From NCBI GenBank assembly GCA_000999315.1, contig LCFW01000002.1, positions 248,001-312,000 on the forward strand: 64,000 nt of DNA, given 5' to 3'. The DNA comes from Candidatus Peregrinibacteria bacterium GW2011_GWF2_43_17. Lineage in GTDB: Bacteria; Patescibacteriota; Gracilibacteria; UBA1369; UBA12470. Numbering within the stretch: position 1 is the stretch's first letter; every line of letters begins with the position of its first letter. A program made the position numbers and the translations under genes. This document shows, piece after piece, positions 44,189 to 53,585 of the stretch. The notes under the pieces were generated by a model. It searched no databases. It saw only the letters and a list, made by a program, of their open reading frames with translations, and was not told the DNA's origin.

Positions 44189-45595
44189 ATGAAAAAAACG
44201 CTCTCCGTAATTTTAATAATTTCGTTTTTAATACCGACACTTTCCGGATGCAAAAAGTCGCAACCCTCATCTTCAAAAACACAAGATGTTGAGTTGGTAA
44301 TGTATGGACTGTTTGACGATTCGGATATCTACGAACCGTTAATTCAAGAATACGAAAGTTCGCACACAAACGTAAATATAACTTATAAACAATTTACGGA
44401 TCCGGAAACTTACATTGATCTTGTAGTTAACGAACTTGCGGAAGGGGAAGGACCGGATATATTCGCGATGCATAACAGTTGGATTTATAAACACGAGAAA
44501 AAAGTCAGCCCGTATGAAATTTCAATAGAAAAAGCAAAAGAGTTCGAAGAAACATTTGTAAGCGTCGTAACGGATGATTTTCTGAGATCGAATACAGGTG
44601 AAGATGGCAAAATCGTTTCTTACAAAATGCTGGGATTGCCAATGTATGTGGATTCGATAGCTCTTTATTACAACGAGGATCAATTCGAAGACGCAATCCC
44701 GTCTCAAGGCAAACCGTCCAATACATGGACCGAAATAATCGAAGACGTATACAAACTGACAAAATCGGACAACAGCTTTGAAAGATTCGAACTTGCCGGC
44801 ATATCGATGGGCAGGTCGGATAACATATTAAGAACGATGGACATACTTTACACATTGTTTTTACAATACGAAGTGGATTTTTATAATGACGACTACACGG
44901 AATCTACGATCACTTCAACGGAAGTAAGTACAAGCACGAGTTTGATAACCAAGCCGGCCGAAGAAGCTCTCGAGTTATATACATCATTTGCGGTACCGAG
45001 TAGCAAAAATTATTGCTGGAACGAATATATTTCCGATGCCGAAAGCGCGGAAAAAGAAATGAAAGCGTTTATAGAAGGCAAAGTATCGATGATATTCGGA
45101 TATTCGTACGTATACGAAGATTTGCTTGATCTCATCGAAACCGAATCGAAAAAAGGTACGGATACGATTGACCAAGACGTCATCAAAGTCGCCGAAATCC
45201 CTCAACTTTACGACCCCGAAACCAGCACGGACAAAAGAAATGTCTATGCAAGTTATTTCGCCTATACGGTGTCGAGAACATCGGAATATCCGGAAGAAGC
45301 TTGGGAATTTCTCGACTACCTGACGTCGAAAGAAGTAGAAGAATATTATTTTGAAGAAACTCACAAACCGTCATCGCGCCGCGATCTTCTGGAAGACCAA
45401 ATGCAAGACCCGATTTACGGAGTTTTTGCCGAAGAAGCCGGGTATGCGGAAACCATTCCGATGGCCGACTCATTTAAATATGCCGAAATCTTTTCGGAAG
45501 CGATAGATTCCGTATTGGCAACCATAAAAGCAAGCACGGCAATCAAAACCGCGGAGGAACAAATCAACGCAATAATGCCTGAAGATGGGCTTTAA
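44189..45595 (+). CDS. Extracellular solute-binding lipoprotein (SBP family 1)
   Basis: The 468-residue protein starts MKKTLSVILIISFLIPTLSG followed by Cys21 in lipobox LSGC. The mature part matches family 1 sugar-binding proteins: VELVMYGLFDDSDIYEPLIQEYES, GEGPDIFAMHNSWIYK, and YASYFAYTVSRTSEYPEEAWEFLDYLTS near the end. No ABC permease or ATPase gene is adjacent. It overlaps the following O-antigen-ligase-like gene by 11 bases, so it may serve glycan synthesis rather than transport. Confidence 0.88.
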   Translation: MKKTLSVILIISFLIPTLSGCKKSQPSSSKTQDVELVMYGLFDDSDIYEPLIQEYESSHTNVNITYKQFTDPETYIDLVVNELAEGEGPDIFAMHNSWIYKHEKKVSPYEISIEKAKEFEETFVSVVTDDFLRSNTGEDGKIVSYKMLGLPMYVDSIALYYNEDQFEDAIPSQGKPSNTWTEIIEDVYKLTKSDNSFERFELAGISMGRSDNILRTMDILYTLFLQYEVDFYNDDYTESTITSTEVSTSTSLITKPAEEALELYTSFAVPSSKNYCWNEYISDAESAEKEMKAFIEGKVSMIFGYSYVYEDLLDLIETESKKGTDTIDQDVIKVAEIPQLYDPETSTDKRNVYASYFAYTVSRTSEYPEEAWEFLDYLTSKEVEEYYFEETHKPSSRRDLLEDQMQDPIYGVFAEEAGYAETIPMADSFKYAEIFSEAIDSVLATIKASTAIKTAEEQINAIMPEDGL

Positions 45596-46826
45596 CCCGA
45601 CCAAAATAGCGAAACTGCTGTTTCAAATAGCTGTATTTATACTGCCTTTTCAGATTTTCACGATAGTATGGCAACCCGAAATCAATTTCAGCGGACACGT
45701 AAACCAATTTAACAACGCATCGATTTATCTGACGGATCTGCTGATGGTGCTTAGCGCCATACTGTTTTTTCCTTACAAGTTTCATAAAAAAATATCGCTC
45801 GGCAAAAAGCCGATATTGATATCTCTAATCCTGCTGACCGGATTGATTATCGCATCAAATAATGTATTCCCGATAACATGGCTTATATGGAAGCTGGCGA
45901 TTTTTTGGATCGCTTACATTCTCATAATAAATAAAATCATAGACAAAGAGTCTGCGGGAAAGATGTTATTGATATCGGCCGCAATACAATCCCTTCTGGC
46001 AATAACACAATTTCTCATCCAGAAAAGTATCGGACTGAGTTTCCTCGGCGAACCAGATCTACTTGCCAACGGCATCGCAAAAATAGACATCGGAACGGAA
46101 AAATTCATAAGAAGTTACGGAACCATGCCTCACCCCAACATACTTGCCGGATTCTTATTAATGGCACTCTTTCTCGGCAAAAACAAAATACTGAAGACGA
46201 TATGCGTAATCGGACTTGTTTTGACATTTTCAAGATCGGCGATTTTGGCGGCAACCATGTGCGGACTTGTGTATTTAATCTGTAATTTCAAAAATACGAT
46301 TTCGTACATAAAGAGTAAAAAAATATTTTTGGCGGGGATGATTTTGGTAATAATCGCACTATCGATACTGGCATATCCGCAAATAAAATCCAGACTTTTA
46401 AGCACAACCGAAATTGAGGAAAGGCTGATGATTTTGGCTCCAACAATCGAGATGATAAAAGAAAATCCACTCGGGGTTGGATGGGAAAATTTCACAAACG
46501 AAATACAAAAATACACTGAAGAAAAACTTGCACCGTGGGAGTACCAACCGGTACATAACATTTATTTATCGGCAACAGCGGAAATAAGTATTTTCGGAGC
46601 GGGATTACTACTATTCCTCATCATTTATTCTCTATTTGCAATTGAAGATAAAAAAATCAAATACACAATAATCGCATTCGCAATAATCGGACTTTTCGAT
46701 CATTATCAATACACGCTCTACCAGGGAGAAATGATGTCCGTAATCATACTTAGTCTGGCTGTGGCATACCCTTCACACCGCGCAAAAACTCTAAAACGGA
46801 CATCTCCCGCTTCCCTTCGGGCTTAA
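45585..46826 (+). CDS. O-antigen ligase family membrane protein
   Basis: The 413-residue protein has about ten hydrophobic segments. The loop RSYGTMPHPNILAGFLLMAL is the Wzy_C/O-antigen ligase signature, and PVHNIYLSATAEISIFGAGLLLF is the second conserved block. Such enzymes polymerise or attach glycans at the outer face of the membrane. It overlaps the sugar-binding gene by 11 bases and runs 77 bases into the 3' end of fmt on the opposite strand. Confidence 0.85.
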   Translation: MGFNPTKIAKLLFQIAVFILPFQIFTIVWQPEINFSGHVNQFNNASIYLTDLLMVLSAILFFPYKFHKKISLGKKPILISLILLTGLIIASNNVFPITWLIWKLAIFWIAYILIINKIIDKESAGKMLLISAAIQSLLAITQFLIQKSIGLSFLGEPDLLANGIAKIDIGTEKFIRSYGTMPHPNILAGFLLMALFLGKNKILKTICVIGLVLTFSRSAILAATMCGLVYLICNFKNTISYIKSKKIFLAGMILVIIALSILAYPQIKSRLLSTTEIEERLMILAPTIEMIKENPLGVGWENFTNEIQKYTEEKLAPWEYQPVHNIYLSATAEISIFGAGLLLFLIIYSLFAIEDKKIKYTIIAFAIIGLFDHYQYTLYQGEMMSVIILSLAVAYPSHRAKTLKRTSPASLRA

Positions 46827-47664
46827 CCTTGACGACCTCTATATATCCGTCTTTTGCTCGCACATAAATCTTGTCGGCTTCTTTTACCATTTCCCCGGGT
46901 TTGCAAGACAACTTCACATCACTCATCTTAATTTTCGTAAAAATTATTCTTTTCCCACCAAAATACCCGTAAATCGAAGGCCAACCATAAAAAGCTTTAT
47001 ACATCCGATAAATATTGGCGGAATCCATCTTATGAAAATCCACATGCCCATCCTCGCGAGTTATTTTTCCGCAATACGTGGCGCTCTTTTTAACCTGTTC
47101 CATAGGCTTATACGCATTAAAATGCGATATCGCTTCGCATAAAGCCTCGGCCCCCACGTTTGCCAATTCCAAAGCAAGCTCGTCGCAATTTTTATCATCA
47201 ATGCAAACTCTTCTTTCCAAATATACCGGTCCCGCATCCATCTTGGAACGAATCCCCATTATTGAAATTCCCGTTTCTTCATCACCGGCCAATATTGCGG
47301 ATTGAATAGGGGAGGCCCCCCGATATTTCGGCAATAAAGATGCATGCAAATTAACAATTTCATTTTTCGCAATTGAAAACCACGATCTCTTCAAAATCTG
47401 CCCATATGCGACAACAACTATAAAATCCGGCTCAATCGCTTTCACCATATTTAAAACATCTTCACCATTAACATTATCAGGCTGGACTATCGAAATTCTC
47501 AATTTTCCTGCCGCAACTTTAACAGGTGTCGGCGCAACATCGTACCCTCTCCCGACAGGTTTGTCCGGCTGAGTAATGACAAGCTCGACTTTCACATCTT
47601 TCGCCAAAGCTTCAAGCGAAGGAACCGCAAATTGGGGAGTGCCGAGAAAAACAACTTTAATCAT
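46750..47664 (-). CDS. fmt: Methionyl-tRNA formyltransferase
   Basis: Fmt formylates initiator Met-tRNA. The start at 47664 gives 304 residues beginning MIKVVFLGTPQFAVPSLEAL. The formyl-transfer motif NLHASLLPKYRGASPIQSAI and the folate-site ETGISIMGIRSKMDAGPVY are clear. The C-terminal domain follows. It converges with the O-antigen-ligase-like gene with a 77-base overlap. Its leader contains a GTGTACAC palindrome at the expected transcript start. Confidence 0.95.
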   Translation of the reverse strand: MIKVVFLGTPQFAVPSLEALAKDVKVELVITQPDKPVGRGYDVAPTPVKVAAGKLRISIVQPDNVNGEDVLNMVKAIEPDFIVVVAYGQILKRSWFSIAKNEIVNLHASLLPKYRGASPIQSAILAGDEETGISIMGIRSKMDAGPVYLERRVCIDDKNCDELALELANVGAEALCEAISHFNAYKPMEQVKKSATYCGKITREDGHVDFHKMDSANIYRMYKAFYGWPSIYGYFGGKRIIFTKIKMSDVKLSCKPGEMVKEADKIYVRAKDGYIEVVKVKPEGKREMSVLEFLRGVKGMPQPD

Positions 47665-47680
47665 AAAACTCTTAGGATAT

Positions 47681-47698
47681 GTGTACACTGATATTATA
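47681..47698 (-). promoter_or_regulatory. fmt -10 box with GTGTACAC palindrome
   Basis: On the minus strand TATAAT (47698-47693) is followed by the palindrome GTGTACAC (47688-47681), which covers the expected start point. The same palindrome lies in the dispersed 19-base repeat across the gap at 47792, so the site could be an operator. Confidence 0.45.
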
Positions 47699-47710
47699 GC
47701 AGTTCAAGGA

Positions 47711-47751
47711 ACGACGACAAAGTGATACTGGAAAGCCCCGCTTAGCGGGGC
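47711..47751. repeat. Dispersed 25-base repeat, copy 2, with GC hairpin
   Basis: Bases 47711-47735 match the element at 40940-40964. A GC hairpin follows directly: GCCCCGC and GCGGGGC around TTA (47735-47751). Confidence 0.5.
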
Positions 47752-47791
47752 GAGGAGGAGTGACCAGGTACGCCACCGCAAATCGGAACCA

Positions 47792-47810
47792 ATAGTGTAC
47801 ACAGGCCCTA
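47792..47810 (+). repeat. Dispersed 19-base repeat, copy B
   Basis: ATAGTGTACACAGGCCCTA matches copies at 20687 and 53585. It contains palindrome GTGTACAC and lies in the divergent gap between fmt and the next membrane protein. Confidence 0.55.
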
Positions 47811-47872
47811 ATTACATATTTGATTTTAACACCGGATTTGCTAAATTTAAACAAAATAAAAATAACACTCTC

Positions 47873-48847
47873 ATGTTCAAATTCATAAAAAACTTTTTAG
47901 CATCCTTGTTGGTGCTGATAATTTTAATTCTGACGCCACTGTTAAGCATGCTGTTGGCAACCTTCGAAACATATTTAAATGTCAATTTCTATCTGAAAGA
48001 AGCTGTCGTAAACGAAGCTTATACGGCAACAATCGAACTGGCATCGCAAAGAATTGTAACATTATTCGAACAAGAGTTCACAGATCTGCCTTTCACGAAA
48101 GATGAAATTAAAACACAAATAAAAAATATTATGCCGCAAGATATTTTTACCGATTTAAGCGGCTCGATTATAAATCAAATCAGTACTTCTCCACTTCCGG
48201 AAACGATAAACATTGACATCTCGGAAATAAAAGAAAATCTTCCGAAAGCGTTACGCGAAACGGTAGAAACGTACGTCAACAAACTTTCGACATGTACCGC
48301 CGATCAATTGGCGAATATGACAGACGGAAGCATCCCGACCTGTATCCCCGAGGGAACTTCAAAAGAAGAGATAGTAAACGCATTCAGTATGGATGAATCC
48401 GCATTTGAACAACTTCCCAACGAATTTACCGCAAATTTAAATGCCATACCCCAAGAAGGGAAATATATAATTGGATTCGTAATTCAAAAAAACAACCTTA
48501 TAAAAGGCGTGATTATCGGAATTTATTTTGTAATGCTCGCCTTGTTGACCCTTACAGTCTTTAAACCTTTAAAGGCGATATTCATGTGGCTGGCAAACGC
48601 AATGTTCTGGGGAGGATTGCCGTTGGCTTTCATTAACCTTACGATTGATCAAACCATAACGGTTGTATTGCCGAAAATCACGGAATCTCAAGGCGTTGAT
48701 ATAACCGCAGTACAAGATACGATGGATTTTATAATCGTATTTATGAAATTCATGACCGACAAAATGGTCGTACACGGAACAATATTATCCGGAGTGGGGT
48801 TGGCATTATTTATAACAGGTCTTCTTTTAAAGAAAAAAAATGTTTAA
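47873..48847 (+). CDS. Membrane protein with large external domain, unknown function
   Basis: The start at 47873 gives 324 residues. A first membrane helix (about 5-28) is followed by about 170 residues, mostly helical, with two cysteines ([10 protein letters not shown] and IPTCIPEG region) that may form a disulfide outside the cell. Three more hydrophobic segments occupy the C-terminal third ([46 protein letters not shown]). No family is recognised. It overlaps the uracil-DNA glycosylase gene by 8 bases. Confidence 0.7.
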   Translation: MFKFIKNFLASLLVLIILILTPLLSMLLATFETYLNVNFYLKEAVVNEAYTATIELASQRIVTLFEQEFTDLPFTKDEIKTQIKNIMPQDIFTDLSGSIINQISTSPLPETINIDISEIKENLPKALRETVETYVNKLSTCTADQLANMTDGSIPTCIPEGTSKEEIVNAFSMDESAFEQLPNEFTANLNAIPQEGKYIIGFVIQKNNLIKGVIIGIYFVMLALLTLTVFKPLKAIFMWLANAMFWGGLPLAFINLTIDQTITVVLPKITESQGVDITAVQDTMDFIIVFMKFMTDKMVVHGTILSGVGLALFITGLLLKKKNV

Positions 48848-49439
48848 AACCTTAAAAGAACTCGAAGAAGCTTGCAAAAAATGTACTAACTGCGATCTGT
48901 GCAAAGGCAGAACCAATACGGTACCCGGAGAGGGAAGCGCAAAGGCTGAAATAATGTTTATCGGAGAAGGTCCCGGCAAAGACGAGGATATCCAAGGCAA
49001 ACCGTTTGTCGGCGCCGCCGGTAAATTTTTAAATCAACTTTTGGAAACCGCCTGCTTGAAAAGAGAAGATGTTTATATCGCAAACGTGGTCAAATGCAGA
49101 CCTCCGAACAATCGCGATCCTTTACCCGAAGAAATAGAAGCATGTTGGCCATATTTGGAAGCGCAGATCGAATTAATAAAACCCGAATTGATAGTCACCT
49201 TGGGCAGACATTCTATGGGCAGACTTTTGCCCGGCTTGAAAATATCGGAAGCTCATGGCAAGGCAAAAAGGTACAAAGGTATAGACGGTGGAAAACAAGT
49301 ATATTATCCAATGTATCATCCGGCAGTAGCTTTGTATAACGGTTCATATCGTGAGATACTTATCGAAGACGCGCGTCGCATCCCAAAACTTCTGGAAAAA
49401 ATTAAAAAAGAAAAACTAAATGAACGAAACGCAAAATAA
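48840..49439 (+). CDS. Uracil-DNA glycosylase, family 4 type
   Basis: The 199-residue protein removes uracil from DNA. N-terminal cysteines ([10 protein letters not shown]) and a later [12 protein letters not shown] and EACWPYL give the iron-sulphur cluster ligands of family 4 enzymes. The active-site block [21 protein letters not shown] and the C-terminal [12 protein letters not shown] are well conserved. It overlaps its neighbours by 8 and 20 bases, so it is translated from the same transcript as two membrane proteins. Confidence 0.92.
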   Translation: MFKTLKELEEACKKCTNCDLCKGRTNTVPGEGSAKAEIMFIGEGPGKDEDIQGKPFVGAAGKFLNQLLETACLKREDVYIANVVKCRPPNNRDPLPEEIEACWPYLEAQIELIKPELIVTLGRHSMGRLLPGLKISEAHGKAKRYKGIDGGKQVYYPMYHPAVALYNGSYREILIEDARRIPKLLEKIKKEKLNERNAK

Positions 49440-49821
49440 CCCTTTTAACCCCGAGAAAAGATACATTCAACCTTTGCTGGGAGCCGCCGTTATAAGCTGG
49501 ACCGGATGGCTGACTGTCATATTCAAATTGGATCCATATGAATCAACCGGACTCGCGTTGGGACTGTTTTTCTTAAGCATGCTAATGGCGCTGACATGCA
49601 CATTCAGCGTACTTGGGTTTTATTTGCGAAAATGGATCACGAAAAACGAAATCAGCATAAACTATATAAACACTTCGATAAGACAAGGACTGCTTTTATC
49701 GTTATGTACTTTGATTTGTGTCGCATTCCTGCTTCTCGGCGTACTCACATGGTGGAACGGCCTGCTCGTAGTGGCAATAATCATATTGCTGGAATTCTAC
49801 GTTACCAGTAAAAATTATTAG
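49420..49821 (+). CDS. Small four-helix membrane protein, unknown function
   Basis: The 133-residue protein has about four hydrophobic segments (LLGAAVISWTGWLTVIF; GLALGLFFLSMLMAL; LLLSLCTLICVAFLLLG; LLVVAIIILLEFYV). It starts 20 bases inside the end of the uracil-DNA glycosylase gene and ends 16 bases before the convergent lepB stop. No family is recognised. Confidence 0.65.
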   Translation: MNETQNNPFNPEKRYIQPLLGAAVISWTGWLTVIFKLDPYESTGLALGLFFLSMLMALTCTFSVLGFYLRKWITKNEISINYINTSIRQGLLLSLCTLICVAFLLLGVLTWWNGLLVVAIIILLEFYVTSKNY

Positions 49822-49837
49822 CGAGGAGCAAAACACA

Positions 49838-50557
49838 TTAATAATCGTACCCGCCAAGTATTCTTAATCTATCAAACGGCCATAAAACCAGCCAACCCTT
49901 TCCTTGAATAGCATCTTCGGAAACAAAGGCATCTTCACTTGTACAGTCGGATTGCCCAAAACATCGCCTAGAATCACTGCTTGCCCTCCTATTGTCACCC
50001 ATAACAAAGTACATTCCTTCGGGCACTTCGAAAGTATCCAACCCAACATCGAAAGCATAAGTTTTACCGTAATTCGATTCGTTCAAATATTTCTCGTCCA
50101 ACATTACATCGTCTATATAAACATTTCCATCACTTAATTTAACCGTCTCACCGGGAAGCCCTATAATTCGTTTAATATAAAACTCTCCATCATCTCCTCC
50201 GGGAGGTTCGAAAACGACAATATCGCCCCTCTCATATTCGGCGAAAGACCACCCGAAAACATCAATATAAGAAGCTTTATTGACAATGATATATTCCCCG
50301 TTACCATGCACGCAATTCCCGTCAAAATTGTTCAAAGTATCACACATTGACGGACCGCTAACCTGAAAAGGAGAGAAAATAAGATGCCTCATCAAAAATA
50401 CCAACGCGATAATTATCAAAGCGTTAATGGCAACATCGGTTATGAACCAAAATATGCTTTTCAACACATAGCCAACATTCGAAGACCCGTCATAATAAAC
50501 CTCGTCCTCTGAATTGTCGCTGATTTTAATTTCGTCGTTATCTGAAAAAGACATCAA
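49838..50557 (-). CDS. lepB: Signal peptidase I
   Basis: LepB cleaves signal peptides outside the membrane. The 239-residue protein has an acidic cytoplasmic N-terminus (about 45 residues), one membrane helix, then the catalytic Ser in VSGPSMCDTL and Lys in FYIKRIIGLPGE. MYFVMGDNRRASSDSR is the box E motif. The loop holds two extra cysteine-containing segments (FDGNCVHGNG; CFGQSDCTSEDA). The last residues lack a second membrane helix. Confidence 0.94.
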   Translation of the reverse strand: MMSFSDNDEIKISDNSEDEVYYDGSSNVGYVLKSIFWFITDVAINALIIIALVFLMRHLIFSPFQVSGPSMCDTLNNFDGNCVHGNGEYIIVNKASYIDVFGWSFAEYERGDIVVFEPPGGDDGEFYIKRIIGLPGETVKLSDGNVYIDDVMLDEKYLNESNYGKTYAFDVGLDTFEVPEGMYFVMGDNRRASSDSRRCFGQSDCTSEDAFVSEDAIQGKGWLVLWPFDRLRILGGYDY

Positions 50558-50618
50558 TTTATTTTAGTTTCGTAAAATAAAGATACACGATTTAAATCGG
50601 AAGGCAACAAAAACCACC

Positions 50619-50647
50619 TTGGCACTTTACCGATAGCACTATAAAAT
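50619..50647 (+). promoter_or_regulatory. Promoter for the bPH2-coaE-gatB run
   Basis: TTGGCA at 50619-50624 and TAAAAT at 50642-50647 (inside TATAAAAT) are 17 bases apart. The expected transcript start near 50654 favours the ATG at 50675 as the start codon over the TTG at 50663. Confidence 0.55.
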
Positions 50648-50674
50648 AACAAACGACAACCTTTGAAAACAAAA

Positions 50675-51241
50675 ATGTTAGCAAATATATTATTTAGAAA
50701 TTATCTAAACGAGGGGGAAAATATATATTTTGTCGCCCATACGCATCCATTTTTAATGTACCCGGTTTTCTTCAGAGTTATATTCATAGGGATACTGGTT
50801 CCGCTCGGATTTAACATAATCATGCCACCGTTTCAAATAATATGGCTTACATGGATAGGCATGGGATCGGTCGTATTTTTGTATGAAATAATGAATTGGT
50901 ATTTGGACGCATGGCTTGTTACAAACCAAGGGGTCCTGGATATTCAATGGGACAGCTTTTTCGACAAATCATCCACAAGAATTGAGTATCACATGATAGA
51001 AGGCATCGCATATGAGATAAAAGGATTTTGGGGAACGATTATGAATTACGGGAATATAACAATAGAAAAAATGGGGACGGGCACCGTGATGACACTGGAA
51101 AACGTGGCATCGCCAAAAAGAGTGGAACAAGAAGTTTTACATTATCAAAAACAATTTATACATTATAAAAATTTAAAGGACCAAACTGCGTTACGTGACA
51201 TACTGGTCACAATGGCGCAAGAAAGCAGGAGGGGAAAGTGA
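50675..51241 (+). CDS. Bacterial PH-domain (YdbS/DUF304-like) membrane protein
   Basis: The product (188 residues from ATG 50675; a TTG 12 bases upstream is an alternative) has two membrane helices (about 30-50 and 58-80), followed by WLVTNQGVLDIQWDSFFDKSSTRIEYHMIEGI. That is the bacterial PH2-type fold of DUF304 proteins, with NYGNITIEKMGTGTVMTLENVASP closing it. The role of such proteins is largely unknown. It overlaps coaE by 4 bases. Confidence 0.75.
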   Translation: MLANILFRNYLNEGENIYFVAHTHPFLMYPVFFRVIFIGILVPLGFNIIMPPFQIIWLTWIGMGSVVFLYEIMNWYLDAWLVTNQGVLDIQWDSFFDKSSTRIEYHMIEGIAYEIKGFWGTIMNYGNITIEKMGTGTVMTLENVASPKRVEQEVLHYQKQFIHYKNLKDQTALRDILVTMAQESRRGK

Positions 51242-51822
51242 AGAAAATAATAGGTATAATTGGGAAATCATCTTCCGGCAAAACTCTTGCCGGAAATTAT
51301 TTTAAAAAACTCGGCGCAGATTTCATAAATTGCGATCGGGTCGTCTCTGAATTATACAAAACGAATGCGACAGGCTCACGCAAAATAGAAACGTTTTTCG
51401 GCAACGAATTCATCAATAAGAAAGGTGACGTGAACACAACGAAACTCGGCATATTCATATCGAAAGACGAAAAAAAACTCAGGATACTGGAGAAAATCAT
51501 ACATCCATTGGTTTTGGACATAATTGGCAAAACAGCAGACAAATCCGACAAGGAAATCATTTTTATTGAAATCAACGCACCATCGGAAAAAATTTTAAAT
51601 ATGTGCTCGAAAATAATTCTCATAGAAGGCGATGAGAAAAAACGCACATCAAAGATAAAAGTCGAATATAAAAGAAAAATAGACGCATTCAAAAAACTTT
51701 CGCTTCGAAAACCCGACTTTAAAATAAAAAACACTTACAACGAAAAGGATTTTTTGCTTAAAATCGGCAAAATCTATAAAATCTTAATCGAACATAACAA
51801 TTCCAAATGTACGAACCGATAA
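51238..51822 (+). CDS. coaE: Dephospho-CoA kinase-like protein
   Basis: The 194-residue protein starts with GTG at 51238, overlapping the upstream stop. It has P-loop GKSSSGKT (residues about 9-16) and the CoaE-like ADFINCDRVVSELY, and IIHPLVLDII in the place of the family's HP motif. CoaE adds the 3' phosphate in the last step of coenzyme A synthesis. Similarity is moderate and the lid region is short of typical Arg residues, so another P-loop kinase remains possible. It overlaps gatB by 16 bases. Confidence 0.72.
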   Translation: MKKIIGIIGKSSSGKTLAGNYFKKLGADFINCDRVVSELYKTNATGSRKIETFFGNEFINKKGDVNTTKLGIFISKDEKKLRILEKIIHPLVLDIIGKTADKSDKEIIFIEINAPSEKILNMCSKIILIEGDEKKRTSKIKVEYKRKIDAFKKLSLRKPDFKIKNTYNEKDFLLKIGKIYKILIEHNNSKCTNR

Positions 51823-53231
51823 TAGGGCTAGAAATACACGCTCAAGTAAACACAAAAACGAAAATGTTTTGCGGTTGCGACAATGATTCTTTCAAGAAAG
51901 CTCCGAATATCAACGTGTGTCCCGTTTGCATGGGATTTCCGGGTATCCTGCCGATAATAAATAAAGAAGTGTATTTAAAAGGTATCAAGTCGGCACTCGC
52001 ATTAAACTGTAAAATCCCGAACTTCGCCAAATTCGACAGGAAAAATTATTTTTACCCCGATCTGCCAAAAGGATATCAAATATCCGAATACGACCAGCCG
52101 ATCTCCGAAAACGGATACATCGAATTCGAAGTCGATGGAGAGATCAAAAAGGTTGGAATCACAAGATTGCATCTTGAAGATGATGCGGGGAAACTGGAAC
52201 ATTCGCGCGATAGCACTCTTTGCGATTACAACCGAGCGGGAACACCACTTTTGGAAATCGTTTCCGAACCGGAGTTGTATTCAACTCGCTCAGCATCAGC
52301 ATACGCTCGAGAAATGCGGAAAATACTCAGATATATCGGCTCTTCGGATTGCGACATGGAGAAAGGAATGATGAGATTCGACATAAACATTTCCATCAGG
52401 AAAAAAGGCGAGAAAAAATTCGGTACAAAAGTGGAAGTCAAAAACCTGAACTCATTCAAATTTCTGGAAAAAGCTCTTGATTATGAATTCAAAAGACAAG
52501 TTGAATTGCTCGAAAAAGGCGAAAAAATCATACAAGAAACAAGGGGGTGGGATACCGAAGAGGAAATTACCGTTCCGCAGCGCTCGAAAGAAGACGCGCA
52601 CGATTACAGATATTTCCCGGAACCCGACCTGCCTCCAATGATTATAACAAAAAAGGAGATCACAGCGATATCGAAAGACATTCCTGAATTACCGTTGAAA
52701 AGAAAACATAGATTCATCAAAGAATTCGGTTTAAAAAATAATGACGCGGAAACATTAATTGAAACTCCCGAACTTTCCACTTTTTTCGAGAAAACCGCGA
52801 AACTTTCGAGCGATCCAAGATCATCAAACGCATTTATAACTACGGTTCTTCTCAAACATTTAAACGAAGATCAAAAAGAGTTCAATGAATGCAAAGTCAC
52901 TCCGGAATCATTGGCCGAACTTATAACTCTCGTAAATAAAGGAGAAATATCCAATAACGCGGCTAAAGTCGAAGTTTTTGAAGAAATGTACAAAACCGGT
53001 GACACCCCAACGAAAATAGTAGAAAAAAAAGGACTTAAACAAGTTTCCGACATGGGCACCATCGAAGAAATGTGTAAGAAAGTAATAGCTGAAAACCCCA
53101 ACGTGGTAACCGATATAAAAAACGGCAAAGACAAAGCGGACGGCTTCTTAATAGGCAAAGTTATGCAACTTTCAAAAGGCAAAGCAAATCCAGGACTTGT
53201 ATCGCAAACAATTAAAAAATTGCTGTCATAA
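51807..53231 (+). CDS. gatB: Asp/Glu-tRNA(Asn/Gln) amidotransferase subunit B
   Basis: GatB phosphorylates and amidates mischarged Glu-tRNA-Gln or Asp-tRNA-Asn within GatCAB. The 474-residue protein begins YEPIIGLEIHAQVNTKTKMFCGC and has zinc-ligand cysteines CGC and CPVCMGFPG. The signature LHLEDDAGKLEH and YNRAGTPLLEIVSEPE are intact, and ends with the YqeY-like tail domain (GKVMQLSKGKANPGLVSQ). gatA and gatC are not in the window. It overlaps coaE by 16 bases. Confidence 0.96.
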   Translation: MYEPIIGLEIHAQVNTKTKMFCGCDNDSFKKAPNINVCPVCMGFPGILPIINKEVYLKGIKSALALNCKIPNFAKFDRKNYFYPDLPKGYQISEYDQPISENGYIEFEVDGEIKKVGITRLHLEDDAGKLEHSRDSTLCDYNRAGTPLLEIVSEPELYSTRSASAYAREMRKILRYIGSSDCDMEKGMMRFDINISIRKKGEKKFGTKVEVKNLNSFKFLEKALDYEFKRQVELLEKGEKIIQETRGWDTEEEITVPQRSKEDAHDYRYFPEPDLPPMIITKKEITAISKDIPELPLKRKHRFIKEFGLKNNDAETLIETPELSTFFEKTAKLSSDPRSSNAFITTVLLKHLNEDQKEFNECKVTPESLAELITLVNKGEISNNAAKVEVFEEMYKTGDTPTKIVEKKGLKQVSDMGTIEEMCKKVIAENPNVVTDIKNGKDKADGFLIGKVMQLSKGKANPGLVSQTIKKLLS

Positions 53232-53297
53232 AAGCTTGCAAAATACGATAAAAAGGGTAATTTTAAAAATACCAAACAAAATTAAACAAAAACAAAC

Positions 53298-53585
53298 ATG
53301 TTAACACCATTGGATCTGCTATACATTACTCTGGCAATCGCAATCGCATTGGTTGCAATTTTCTTATGTATTACTTTGGTTTACTTGATCCTCATTTTGA
53401 GAGATACAAACAAGGCAATCTCCGCCGCCAAAGATACGGCCGAAAAAGTGAATTTATACGTGATGAAACCGATCAACGCACTACGAAGCCTCGGACAACA
53501 CATCGGTCCCATCATGGAAATAATCGAAAGGAAACTTGCCGAAAGAGCGGAGAGCGTAAAAGAAACCCCGAGAAAAAAGAAATAA
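53298..53585 (+). CDS. Small membrane protein with cytoplasmic helix
   Basis: The 95-residue protein has one long hydrophobic segment (about 6-34) followed by a charged amphipathic helix (LRDTNKAISAAKDTAEKVNLYVM) and a basic tail ending KKK. The layout recalls DUF948-type proteins but length and motifs are not decisive. It lies 66 bases after gatB and converges on the WecG gene. Confidence 0.65.
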   Translation: MLTPLDLLYITLAIAIALVAIFLCITLVYLILILRDTNKAISAAKDTAEKVNLYVMKPINALRSLGQHIGPIMEIIERKLAERAESVKETPRKKK

